A stretch of DNA of 64,000 nucleotides from Chryseobacterium sp. OSA05B (GTDB taxonomy: Bacteria > Bacteroidota > Bacteroidia > Flavobacteriales > Weeksellaceae). Positions 43,336-51,936 of this stretch are shown here, piece after piece; position 1 is the first letter of the stretch; every line of letters begins with the position of its first letter. Location: assembly GCF_019970065.1 (NCBI RefSeq), contig NZ_JAHXYH010000002.1:186001-250000 (forward strand). Reading direction: 5' to 3'. Made by a program: the position numbers and the translations under genes. The notes beneath the pieces are model-generated. The model was not told where the DNA came from and did no database searches. It saw nothing but the letters and a program-made list of their open reading frames with translations.

Positions 43336-43383
43336 TTAAGGCCCTGCAAAAGATATTCTGTTTTTCATAATTAAAGCTTTCAT
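43336..43383 (-). CDS. Candidate mini-ORF of 15 codons
   Basis: The minus strand reads MKALIMKNRISFAGP and then a stop, 30 bases before a strong terminator. The arrangement of start, short frame and terminator suggests a tiny transcript: a leader peptide, a small peptide gene or a non-coding RNA. Chance occurrence of so short a frame is common, so the call is weak. Confidence 0.25.
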   Translation of the reverse strand: MKALIMKNRISFAGP

Positions 43384-43819
43384 GGTTATAGTGGTTGGTT
43401 AGTTTAAAAATCGGTCATCAAAAATTAAGTAAATCAAAGCTGGTTTTAAAATAAAACAGTTTAATTTAAATTTAATGCCTGTATTAAATTGTTGATTTAT
43501 TATTGATAATTTTTCATAAATATACGAATTATTATGATTAATATCAATTAATATTCGATTTTTAAATAATATTTAATCTTCAATTCGAAATTTAATTTAC
43601 ATTAAATGTATTTACACGTATTTTTTTTATTTTAAATTGATTTTAATGTTTAAAATTTGTAATTAAAATACATTGTAAGTTGTTTTGTGCACATAATTTC
43701 AAAATTATATGAAATTTAATCGTGAGTCGTAATAAAAAAATGAATGTCTTTTCTATTCAGCTAATTTAAAGGAGAGTTAAATTTTGTTAATCTACTATGA
43801 AGGTATACATTTCTAGGTG

Positions 43820-43827
43820 TACATTTG
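43820..43827 (+). promoter_or_regulatory. -7 box for the small membrane protein / RND region
   Basis: TACATTTG matches TAnnTTTG and ends 10 bases before the ATG at 43838. It overlaps the alternative start at 43817 and excludes it. Confidence 0.5.
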
Positions 43828-43837
43828 CCACTTCAAA

Positions 43838-44227
43838 ATGAGAAACCTATTTGTATATTTTTTGACCGGTCTTTTTCTGCTCTTTGTAGTAGAAAGCAGA
43901 CTTGATGTCAAAACACTTCGAAATGACTATTCCGGTCATGTTTCTCATCATATGCCCAAAAAGGCCAACCGCCTGAACCAGACGTTCGAGAAACTGTCGG
44001 TGCAGCAGATGGCAGACAATATTGACAATACCACCCTTGAGCTTGCTGAAGAAGATTTCCAGTTATCGGATACCATTCAGATGATTGCTGTATTTGCCGG
44101 TGTATTCAGTCTTGTCTATATTTTTGGTCTTCGTTCTTCTAAAAGCAGAAAGCCTGATATCAATGGTTTTCTTTCGCTGTATTCCAATGTTAAAACATTC
44201 ATTCTGATCCGTTCTATCAGAATTTAA
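43838..44227 (+). CDS. Small two-segment membrane protein of unknown function
   Basis: I do not recognise this 129-residue protein. It has an N-terminal hydrophobic segment (NLFVYFLTGLFLLFVVES) and a second one (TIQMIAVFAGVFSLVYIFGL), with a polar region between. It lies 149 bases upstream of the RND adaptor gene in the same direction. A regulatory or sensing role for the efflux operon is inference only; no repressor of TetR or MarR type is seen nearby. Confidence 0.6.
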   Translation: MRNLFVYFLTGLFLLFVVESRLDVKTLRNDYSGHVSHHMPKKANRLNQTFEKLSVQQMADNIDNTTLELAEEDFQLSDTIQMIAVFAGVFSLVYIFGLRSSKSRKPDINGFLSLYSNVKTFILIRSIRI

Positions 44228-44376
44228 AAAATCTTTTTTCGTGATCCGTTTTCTGTCCATACTCCGGACGGGAGATCTACTGCGTTGCCTATGCCGGTAA
44301 TCATTACATCGCAGGAATTCTATTACCGTTTTATTTCCATTCAAAACATTAACGATTTATATTAAACTCTAGAATT

Positions 44377-45462
44377 ATGATCAAAAGAGTTGCCTCAGGC
44401 ATTGCGATAAGCACCCTTTTATTGACTGTTGGCTGCAGTCAGAAGAAAGAAGAAAAAGAAGAAGCCACAGTATATCCCGTCACCAGTCCTGTGAAAATGG
44501 ATACGGTGATCAACAAAGAATACGTAGCACAAATCCAATCTGTGAAAAACATTGAACTCCGTGCACAGGAAAAAGGATTTCTTGAAAAAATTTACGTAGA
44601 CGAAGGTCAGTATGTACAGGCAGGACAAACCCTGTTCAGAATTATGCCTCAGCTGTACCAGGCTGAATTATTGAAAGCCAAAGCTGAAGTAGAGCAGGCG
44701 AGCATTGAACTGAAAAATGCCAGCACACTTGCGAGTAACAACATTGTGTCTAAAAACGAAAGAGCAATGGCGAAAGCTAAGCTGGACGCCGCCAATGCCG
44801 AAATGAAGCTGGCTCAGATTCATTTATCTTTTACAGATATTAAAGCTCCGTTTTCAGGAGTGATCAACAGGATTCCTTTGAAATTGGGAAGCCTTGTAGA
44901 CGAAGGAGATCTGCTGACTTCTTTATCAGACAACACCAATGTGTACAGTTATTTTAACGTTTCAGAGCCGGAATATTTAACCTATCAGACCCATGCTGCC
45001 GACAGAGGAAGCAAGGAGGTGTCTTTGATTATGGCTAATGGAGAAATGCTTCCGCAGAAAGGAGAAATCCAGACCATAGAAGGCGAATTTGACAACGAAA
45101 CTGGAAATATTGCCTTCAGAGCAAAATTCCCGAACCCGGATAAACTCCTAAGAAACGGCGAAACCGGAAAAGTACAGATGACGATGCCTGTTCATAATGC
45201 GTTGATCATTCCGCAGAAAGCGACGTATGAAATTCAGGATCAGAAATATGTATTCATCATTGATAAAAATGGAAAAGCAAAATCCAGAAACATAAAAGTA
45301 GCTTATGAACTGCCGGATCTTTATGTGGTAGGTTCTGGGCTTGCCGAGGGAGATAAAATCCTTTTAGAAGGGGTACAGAAGGTAAAAGATGACCAGAAAA
45401 TACAGTCCAAATTCCAGGATCCTAAAAAAGTTCTTCAGTCATTGAAACTAAAAGCAGAGTAG
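44377..45462 (+). CDS. RND efflux periplasmic adaptor subunit
   Basis: The 361-residue lipoprotein (TLLLTVGC, Cys20) is a membrane-fusion protein of the AcrA/MexA family that links the inner-membrane pump to the outer-membrane channel. It has the lipoyl half-motifs IELRAQEKGFLEKIYVDEGQ and the later ITDIKAPFSGVINRI-like LSFTDIKAPFSGVIN, a short alpha-hairpin (AELLKAKAEVEQASIELKNA) and a beta-barrel region. It is the first gene of the efflux operon, 22 bases before the pump gene. Confidence 0.93.
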   Translation: MIKRVASGIAISTLLLTVGCSQKKEEKEEATVYPVTSPVKMDTVINKEYVAQIQSVKNIELRAQEKGFLEKIYVDEGQYVQAGQTLFRIMPQLYQAELLKAKAEVEQASIELKNASTLASNNIVSKNERAMAKAKLDAANAEMKLAQIHLSFTDIKAPFSGVINRIPLKLGSLVDEGDLLTSLSDNTNVYSYFNVSEPEYLTYQTHAADRGSKEVSLIMANGEMLPQKGEIQTIEGEFDNETGNIAFRAKFPNPDKLLRNGETGKVQMTMPVHNALIIPQKATYEIQDQKYVFIIDKNGKAKSRNIKVAYELPDLYVVGSGLAEGDKILLEGVQKVKDDQKIQSKFQDPKKVLQSLKLKAE

Positions 45463-45484
45463 TCTACTCGTAAAACGAAGCAGT

Positions 45485-48400
45485 ATGTTTAAGAAATTCA
45501 TCCGCAGACCTGTTCTGTCTATCGTGATCTCACTGATCATCGTATTTATGGGAGTTCTGTCGCTGGTAAAACTTCCAGTGACCCAGTTTCCCTCCATTTC
45601 ACCTCCTAAAGTAAATATCACCGCAGAATATCCGGGAGCTAACAACGAGCTATTGATTAAGTCAGTAGTGATTCCCCTCGAAAGAGGTCTGAACGGAGTT
45701 CCTGGTATGAAATATATGACGTCCGATGCCGGTAACGACGGAGAAGCATCCATTCAGATCGTATTTGATCTTGGAACAGATCCCAATGTAGCTGCAGTAA
45801 ACGTTCAGAACCGTGTATCTTCCGTTGTTAACAAACTTCCGCCTCTGGTCGTGCGTGAGGGGGTTAAAATTACCCGTGAAGAACCGAACATGTTGATGTA
45901 CATTAACCTGTACAGTGACGACCCTAAAGCTGACCAGAAATTCCTTTTCAACTATGCTGATATCAACGTGATGTCCGAATTGAGAAGGGTAAGTGGAGTA
46001 GGTTTCGCAGATATCCTCGGAACGCGTGAATATGCGATGCGTATCTGGCTTAAACCGGACAGACTTACCGCTTATAATATTTCCGCAGACGAAGTGATGG
46101 AATCCCTGAACCAGCAGAGTTTGGAAGCTTCTCCAGGTAAAACAGGGGAAAGCTCAGGAAAGCGCTCCCAATCCTTTGAATATATTCTGAAATATTCCGG
46201 ACGTTTCAACAATGAAAAAGATTACGGAAATATTATCCTGAAAGCAAAACCGGGAGGAGAATTTGTAAGATTAAAAGATGTAGCGGATATAGAATTCGGT
46301 TCCTCAATGTATGATATCTATTCTACACTGAACGGAAAACCTTCAGCCGCAATTACAGTAAAACAGTCTTACGGTTCCAATGCAAGTGACGTTATCAAAA
46401 ATGTGAAAGCTTTGATGAAAGATCTTGAGAAGAATAACTTCCCGAAAGGCATGCACTACGACATCAGTTATGACGTTTCAAGATTCCTGGATGCATCTAT
46501 GGAAAAGGTTATTCATACGTTATTTGAAGCCTTTATTCTGGTGGCAATCGTGGTATTCCTTTTCCTTGGAGACTGGCGTTCGACCTTAATTCCTGCGCTG
46601 GCAGTTCCGGTTTCACTGGTGGGAACATTTGCGGTCATGTCCGCATTTGGAATTACGCTGAACATGATCTCCCTCTTTGCATTGGTAATGGCCATCGGGG
46701 TTGTCGTCGATGATGCAATTGTCGTGATTGAAGCCGTTCACGCCAAGATGGAAGAAAAAGGACTTTCGCCTTTAAAAGCTACTGAAGAAGCGATGCATGA
46801 AATCAGTGGGGCGATTATCGCGATCACGTTGGTAATGGCATCCGTATTCATTCCGATTGCATTTATGTCAGGTCCGGTTGGAGTATTTTACCGCCAGTTC
46901 TCTATTACAATGGCTTCAGCGATCATTCTTTCAGGGGTTGTAGCCTTGACACTGACTCCGGCTTTATGTGCTTTGATTTTAAGAAATCACCACGGAAAAG
47001 CCAAAAAGAAAACACCGATTACCATTTTCCTGGATAAATTCAATAATTTATTCACAAAAGGAGCCGGAAGATATGAGAAAATGCTTAACAAAACAGTTAA
47101 GAAAAAATCCATTACACTTCCTTTATTACTGGCATTCTGTGCCTGTACATTCTTCCTGAGCAACTCACTTCCTTCAGGATTTATTCCGGCGGAAGATCAG
47201 GGAATGATTTATGCGATTATCCAGACACCTCCGGGATCTACTCTGGAAAGAACAAATCAGATTGCGAAAGAATTATTAAGAGAATCTGAAGATATCGATG
47301 GGGTACAGTCTGTTTCTTCACTTGCGGGTTATGAAATCCTGACAGAAGGTACGGGGTCCAACTCAGGAACCTGTCTGATCAACCTTAAAAGTTGGGAAGA
47401 ACGTAAAGAATCTGCGGCAGAAATCATTGAAAAGCTCGAGGAAAAAGCCAAGAATATTCCCGGTGCCAATATAGAATTCTTCCAGCCGCCTTCCATTCCT
47501 GGTTATGGTGCTGCGGGAGGTTTTGAACTCCGTTTACTGGATAAAGCAGGAAGTGGAGATTATCATAAAATGGAGCAGGTAAGTAATGATTTTGTTAAAG
47601 AATTAAAGAAACGTCCCGAACTGGGTTCTGCATTTACCTTCTATTCTGCCAGTTTCCCTCAGTACATGCTGAAGGTAGACAATGATCTTGCCGAACAGAA
47701 AGGAGTTACGATACAAAGTGCGATGGATAACCTTTCTACATTGATCGGTTCCAACTATGAGACCAGTTTCATCCGTTTCGACAGACCGTATAAAGTGATT
47801 GTACAGGCTGGTCCGCAATACCGTGCACTGCCTACCGATTTGCTGAAACTGTATGTGAAAAACGATAAGGAGCAGATGGTTCCGTACTCAGATTTTATGA
47901 AAATGCAGAAAGTATATGGATTGTCAGAGATCACAAGACACAATATGTATAACTCTGCCGAGGTGAGTGGAACTCCCGCGCCGGGATATAGTAGCGGACA
48001 GGCCATCAAAGCGATTCAGGAGGTGGCCGATAAAACACTTCCGAGAGGTTTCGGTATCGACTGGGCGGGGATCTCTAAAGACGAGGTGAGCAGAGGAAAT
48101 GAAGCTGTATTTATTTTCTTGGTCTGTCTTGGATTTGTCTATCTGATCCTTGCAGCGCAGTATGAAAGCTTTATCCTGCCGTTACCGGTGATTTTATCTC
48201 TTCCTACCGGTATTTTCGGAGCATTCTTATGTCTGAAATTGCTAGGTCTTGAAAATAACATTTACGCTCAGGTAGCGATGGTCATGTTGATTGGTCTGTT
48301 GGGTAAAAATGCCGTATTGATCGTAGAATTTGCTGTTCAGAAGAAAGCTGAAGAAGGAATTCCAGTAGCGCAGGCAGCTATCGAAGGGGCGGCTATCCGT

Positions 48401-48679
48401 TTCCGTCCGATCCTGATGACTTCATTTGCCTTTATTGCGGGTCTTATTCCGTTGGTAATGGCTACCGGGCCGGGAGCTGTAGGAAACCGAACGATTGGTA
48501 CGGCCGCAGCAGGAGGAATGCTGATAGGAACTATTTTCGGACTGATGATTATTCCGGGTCTGTATTATATTTTCGGAACCATCGCAGAGAAATCGAGACT
48601 GGCAAGATATGAAGAGGAGAATCCTTTAACAGAACAAACTGAACCTTATCAACACGATGACAAACATGAAGATTTATAA
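45485..48679 (+). CDS. RND multidrug efflux pump (HAE1 family)
   Basis: The 1064-residue protein is the inner-membrane proton-driven pump of an AcrB-type tripartite system. It has 12 membrane segments and two large periplasmic loops. Marks include the N-terminal FKKFIRRPVLSIVISLII, the proton-relay GVVVDDAIVVIEAVH in membrane segment 4 (the two Asp as in AcrB 407/408), and the C-terminal LLGKNAVLIVEFAVQ. The length is normal. It probably exports hydrophobic drugs or bile-like compounds; the exact substrates cannot be told. The last 23 bases overlap the next gene. Confidence 0.95.
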   Translation: MFKKFIRRPVLSIVISLIIVFMGVLSLVKLPVTQFPSISPPKVNITAEYPGANNELLIKSVVIPLERGLNGVPGMKYMTSDAGNDGEASIQIVFDLGTDPNVAAVNVQNRVSSVVNKLPPLVVREGVKITREEPNMLMYINLYSDDPKADQKFLFNYADINVMSELRRVSGVGFADILGTREYAMRIWLKPDRLTAYNISADEVMESLNQQSLEASPGKTGESSGKRSQSFEYILKYSGRFNNEKDYGNIILKAKPGGEFVRLKDVADIEFGSSMYDIYSTLNGKPSAAITVKQSYGSNASDVIKNVKALMKDLEKNNFPKGMHYDISYDVSRFLDASMEKVIHTLFEAFILVAIVVFLFLGDWRSTLIPALAVPVSLVGTFAVMSAFGITLNMISLFALVMAIGVVVDDAIVVIEAVHAKMEEKGLSPLKATEEAMHEISGAIIAITLVMASVFIPIAFMSGPVGVFYRQFSITMASAIILSGVVALTLTPALCALILRNHHGKAKKKTPITIFLDKFNNLFTKGAGRYEKMLNKTVKKKSITLPLLLAFCACTFFLSNSLPSGFIPAEDQGMIYAIIQTPPGSTLERTNQIAKELLRESEDIDGVQSVSSLAGYEILTEGTGSNSGTCLINLKSWEERKESAAEIIEKLEEKAKNIPGANIEFFQPPSIPGYGAAGGFELRLLDKAGSGDYHKMEQVSNDFVKELKKRPELGSAFTFYSASFPQYMLKVDNDLAEQKGVTIQSAMDNLSTLIGSNYETSFIRFDRPYKVIVQAGPQYRALPTDLLKLYVKNDKEQMVPYSDFMKMQKVYGLSEITRHNMYNSAEVSGTPAPGYSSGQAIKAIQEVADKTLPRGFGIDWAGISKDEVSRGNEAVFIFLVCLGFVYLILAAQYESFILPLPVILSLPTGIFGAFLCLKLLGLENNIYAQVAMVMLIGLLGKNAVLIVEFAVQKKAEEGIPVAQAAIEGAAIRFRPILMTSFAFIAGLIPLVMATGPGAVGNRTIGTAAAGGMLIGTIFGLMIIPGLYYIFGTIAEKSRLARYEEENPLTEQTEPYQHDDKHEDL

Positions 48680-50108
48680 TAAATATATAGCAGCCATTGC
48701 TCTATCGCTTGTGCTCACAGGCTGTAGAGCTCCCATGGCCACGGTGATAAAAGATGAGGTAAAAGAGAACCTGCCTCAGAATTTCAATCAGGAAGAGCAG
48801 CAGGATGCCAATGCAAACAGTGGCACAACTCCATGGAGACAGTTTTTTACAGATCCGAATCTGGTAAGCTTAATTGAAACCGCTTTAAAAAACAATCAGG
48901 AATTACTAATTACGCTTCAGCAGATCGAAATGGCGAAAAGCAGTGTTTTAGCGAAAAAAGGAAAACTGAGTCCAACCGTTTCAGCCGGAATAGGAGCCGG
49001 TCTTAAAAAAGCAGGCCGCTATACCAGCGAAGGTGCCGGTGATGCTACTACGGAGATAGAACCTGGAAGAGAAATGCCGGATCCGCTTGGTAATTTTGAA
49101 GGAGGATTGATGGCGAACTGGGAGATTGATATCTGGAAAAAACTCAGAACTGAGAAGGAATCAGCTGTAGCCCATTATCTTTCTACTGTTGAGGGGAAAA
49201 ACTTCGTTTTGTCCAGCCTTGTTGAAGAAGTAGCAGACAATTATTATGAATTGCTGGCTCTGGATAATCAGCTGGATATTATTCAGCAATATATTAAATT
49301 GCAGGAAAGAGCATTGGAAATTTCCAAAATTCAGAAAGAAGCTGCTGCCGCTACGGAACTGGCTGTGAAGAAATTTGAAGCTGAGCTGGCCAAATCCAAG
49401 GCTGCAGAATATACCATCCGCCAGGATATCACGGAGAAAGAAAATGAGATCAATGCGCTTCTGGGAAGATATCCGCAACCTATTGTAAGAGCCAAAGAAA
49501 GCTTTATGTCTACGATGCCACAGACTGTGTATACGGGAATACCTTCTCAGTTACTGGCTAATCGTCCTGATATCAAACAGGCGGAACTGGAATTAAAGGC
49601 GGCAAAACTGGATGTACAGGCTGCAAGAAAGGAGTTTTACCCGTCACTGGAGATTTCTGCAACATTAGGACTGGAAGCTTTCAAGCCTTCTTATTTGGTT
49701 AAAATGCCGGAATCTGTTGCCTATAATCTGGCAGGAGAATTGGCAGGACCGCTGATTAATAAAAGTGCGATCAAAGCCAACTTTCAGACTGCGGATGCCA
49801 AACAGATCCAGTCGTTGTACGAGTATGACAAAACGATTTTGCATGCGTATCTGGATGTAGCCAATCTAATGTCAAAGGTTAAAAATATTGACCAATATTA
49901 TCAGATGAAATCGCAAGAAACAAAAGCCTTGGATCAGTCGATTGACATAGCGAACCAATTGTTCAGGAATTCAAGAGCAGATTATCTTGAGGTTCTTCTG
50001 AATCAGAGAGATGCTCTGGATGCGAAAATGGAGCTGATCGAAGCCAAACAGCAACAGCTGAGTACCGTTGTAGATATTTACAAAAGTTTAGGCGGTGGCT
50101 GGAAATAA
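48657..50108 (+). CDS. Outer-membrane efflux channel (TolC/NodT-type lipoprotein)
   Basis: The 483-residue protein is the outer-membrane factor of the RND system. It starts with a lipoprotein signal (ALSLVLTGC) and has two OEP repeats of long helices, with NWEIDIWKKLRTEKESA in the first and LANRPDIKQAELELKAAK in the second, the usual NodT-family marks. Its start overlaps the pump gene by 23 bases, so translation is probably coupled. A second ATG nine bases on is also possible. Confidence 0.93.
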   Translation: MTNMKIYNKYIAAIALSLVLTGCRAPMATVIKDEVKENLPQNFNQEEQQDANANSGTTPWRQFFTDPNLVSLIETALKNNQELLITLQQIEMAKSSVLAKKGKLSPTVSAGIGAGLKKAGRYTSEGAGDATTEIEPGREMPDPLGNFEGGLMANWEIDIWKKLRTEKESAVAHYLSTVEGKNFVLSSLVEEVADNYYELLALDNQLDIIQQYIKLQERALEISKIQKEAAAATELAVKKFEAELAKSKAAEYTIRQDITEKENEINALLGRYPQPIVRAKESFMSTMPQTVYTGIPSQLLANRPDIKQAELELKAAKLDVQAARKEFYPSLEISATLGLEAFKPSYLVKMPESVAYNLAGELAGPLINKSAIKANFQTADAKQIQSLYEYDKTILHAYLDVANLMSKVKNIDQYYQMKSQETKALDQSIDIANQLFRNSRADYLEVLLNQRDALDAKMELIEAKQQQLSTVVDIYKSLGGGWK

Positions 50109-50146
50109 GAAATCATAATTCTATCAATATAAACAGTTAATGTTTT

Positions 50147-50178
50147 GGGCTGATCCTTTCGGGGGTCGGCTCTTTTTA
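50147..50178 (+). terminator. Terminator of the RND efflux operon
   Basis: GGGCTGATCC pairs with GGGTCGGCTC in part (two G-T pairs) around TTTCGG and is followed by TTTTTATTTTT. Confidence 0.65.
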
Positions 50179-50294
50179 TTTTTATACGACGCGTTTTGTC
50201 GTGTCATGAGGTTAATTTTGTTCATCAATTAATGGCAAAGTGCTAATAATATATCGCTTAATTAAAAATTTACATTAAATCTCAATTGAGGGAC

Positions 50295-50323
50295 TTGAAA
50301 TGCGTTAAAAAGTGTTAAATTTG
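50295..50323 (+). promoter_or_regulatory. Promoter of the T9SS type A / RHS region
   Basis: TTG (50295-50297), 18 bases and TAAATTTG (50316-50323) match the Bacteroidota consensus, 46 bases before the ATG at 50370. It could drive the whole run of four genes, since they are closely spaced. Confidence 0.75.
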
Positions 50324-50369
50324 CCGCAAAATTATAAAAGCTAATCTTAAAACTAAAATACACAAACAG

Positions 50370-51935
50370 ATGAAGAGATTCTACTCCGGTGCATTGACAT
50401 TATGCACGCTTCTGGGATTTTCTGCCCAGCAAGTATTGTGGCAGAAGGATATCAGGTCTTCTACCCAGAATTTTCTAAGCCAGGTGACCACGACTATTGA
50501 TCAGCAATATCTTATCTCAGGAAGCTCGATTCATCCTTCGACAAGCTCAGGATCCAGCCACACGCCGGCAGCTAATAGCCAAAAGCAAAACAACGGTTAC
50601 GATTTCCATTTAATTAAACTTAATCAGCAGGGTGAGCAGGTTTGGGAAAAATATTTCTCAGGACAGAACCATGACTATCTCTCAGCTTCTGTAGCTACTC
50701 AGGAGGGAGGATTTCTTTTGTCTGGAACTTCTTATTCCGGAAAAGGACTGGATAAAAAAGAAGATTCCAAAGGAGGATCTGATATCTGGCTGATCAGAAT
50801 CAATGAATTCGGAGATGAGCTTTGGCAGAAAACATTAGGAAGTGCTTCTGATGAGGAAGCCAGGTCAGTTATTCAAACTACAGACCTTGGATTTTTTGTT
50901 GCTGGAAATGTTCAAAATTCCTCTAAAGGTTACGGATCAAAAGATGTTTTGATTGTAAAGCTTGATAAGGATGGCAAAACTTTGTCTGAATCCGTATTGG
51001 GAGGAAAAGGACTTGATGAAGTTGAGAAAATAATTCCAACCAGAGACGGTGGAGCTTTATTGGGGATCTATTCCAGAAGTGGCTTAGGAGGTTCAAAAAA
51101 AACTGAAAACTTCGGTGAAGGAGACTACTGGATCGTCAAGCTCGACAAAACCGGAAAAGTAGAATGGGAAAAGAATTTCGGAGGAAAAGGCGATGATCAT
51201 ATACGAACATTAGCGTTAACATCTTCGGGATTTATTATCGGTGGAGAATCCAGATCAGAAAGGTCAGGAAATAAAACGGTAGGTATTGAAGAAGGTACAG
51301 ACTTATGGTTGATTTCTTTAAATGAAAGAGGCGAAGAGATCTGGCAGAAATCTTTCAATTTCAAAAACAGAGATATTTTAATGGGAATGAGTGTGCTTCA
51401 TTCAGCAGATGATAAATCTTCAAAAGGAATTCTTTTAGGTGGCTACACACAGGCAGAAGGAAAAATAGAAACAGATGACGAAACATTCTGGATGCTGTAT
51501 TTGAATCAGGATGGAAATGAAGAGTGGAGAAAATATGTTAAAGGAGAATCCAGGAAAAAAGAAGAAAGACTTTCAGATATTAAGTTAAACAGAGATGGCT
51601 CAATTATCCTTGCAGGCACCAGTGCAGAAGAACTTGGAAAAGAGAACTGGAAGATTGTGAAATTGGGAGACAGCCAGATCAATACATTAATTGAAAAACA
51701 GGATATTAAAATTTATCCGAATCCGGTTTCAGACTATGCTTACGTAGAAATAGGCTTTGAATTTAAAGAAGCGGATATTTTGTTGTATGACATGGGTGGA
51801 AGACAGCTTCAGAGTTTGAAGACGAAGAATAAAGTGACGAAGATCAATACTCAGAATCTGATTCAGGGGGCTTATCTGGTGACGATAAAGACGGATGGGA
51901 ATAAAACGGCGAATGCTAAATTAATAAAAAAGTAA
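50370..51935 (+). CDS. Secreted repeat protein with T9SS type A sorting domain
   Basis: The 521-residue protein has a signal peptide (MKRFYSGALTLCTLLGFSAQ), repeats of about 55 residues with pattern GSDIWLIRINEFGDELWQKTLG and GGxGDDHIRTL, resembling a beta-propeller, and a C-terminal T9SS type A domain (about 445-521: IKIYPNPVSDYAYVEI, LLYDMGGRQLQSL, GAYLVTI). It is thus a predicted T9SS cargo. A 60-base low-complexity insert near residues 55-75 carries a repeat sequence. It ends one base before the RHS/SpvB-like gene, so it is probably cotranscribed with the RHS module. Confidence 0.88.
   Translation: MKRFYSGALTLCTLLGFSAQQVLWQKDIRSSTQNFLSQVTTTIDQQYLISGSSIHPSTSSGSSHTPAANSQKQNNGYDFHLIKLNQQGEQVWEKYFSGQNHDYLSASVATQEGGFLLSGTSYSGKGLDKKEDSKGGSDIWLIRINEFGDELWQKTLGSASDEEARSVIQTTDLGFFVAGNVQNSSKGYGSKDVLIVKLDKDGKTLSESVLGGKGLDEVEKIIPTRDGGALLGIYSRSGLGGSKKTENFGEGDYWIVKLDKTGKVEWEKNFGGKGDDHIRTLALTSSGFIIGGESRSERSGNKTVGIEEGTDLWLISLNERGEEIWQKSFNFKNRDILMGMSVLHSADDKSSKGILLGGYTQAEGKIETDDETFWMLYLNQDGNEEWRKYVKGESRKKEERLSDIKLNRDGSIILAGTSAEELGKENWKIVKLGDSQINTLIEKQDIKIYPNPVSDYAYVEIGFEFKEADILLYDMGGRQLQSLKTKNKVTKINTQNLIQGAYLVTIKTDGNKTANAKLIKK
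50532..50552. repeat. Palindrome-related repeat inside a coding region
   Basis: CATCCTTCGACAAGCTCAGGA is a sequence of the type often found as dispersed intergenic repeats in bacteria (core TTCGACAAGCTCAGG). Here it lies in frame inside the T9SS type A gene and encodes a Ser/Thr-rich loop. This identification is from memory of similar repeats. Confidence 0.45.
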
Positions 51936-51936
51936 C

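Larger units (their letters stand above)
42901..43819. other. Gene-poor stretch of 0.9 kb, with a mini-ORF and a minus-strand terminator
   Basis: The region has very high AT content on its right half (43430-43760) and no reading frame of normal length. It holds a minus-strand terminator at 43273-43306 preceded by a 15-codon reading frame at 43336-43383. Otherwise nothing was found. Confidence 0.55.
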
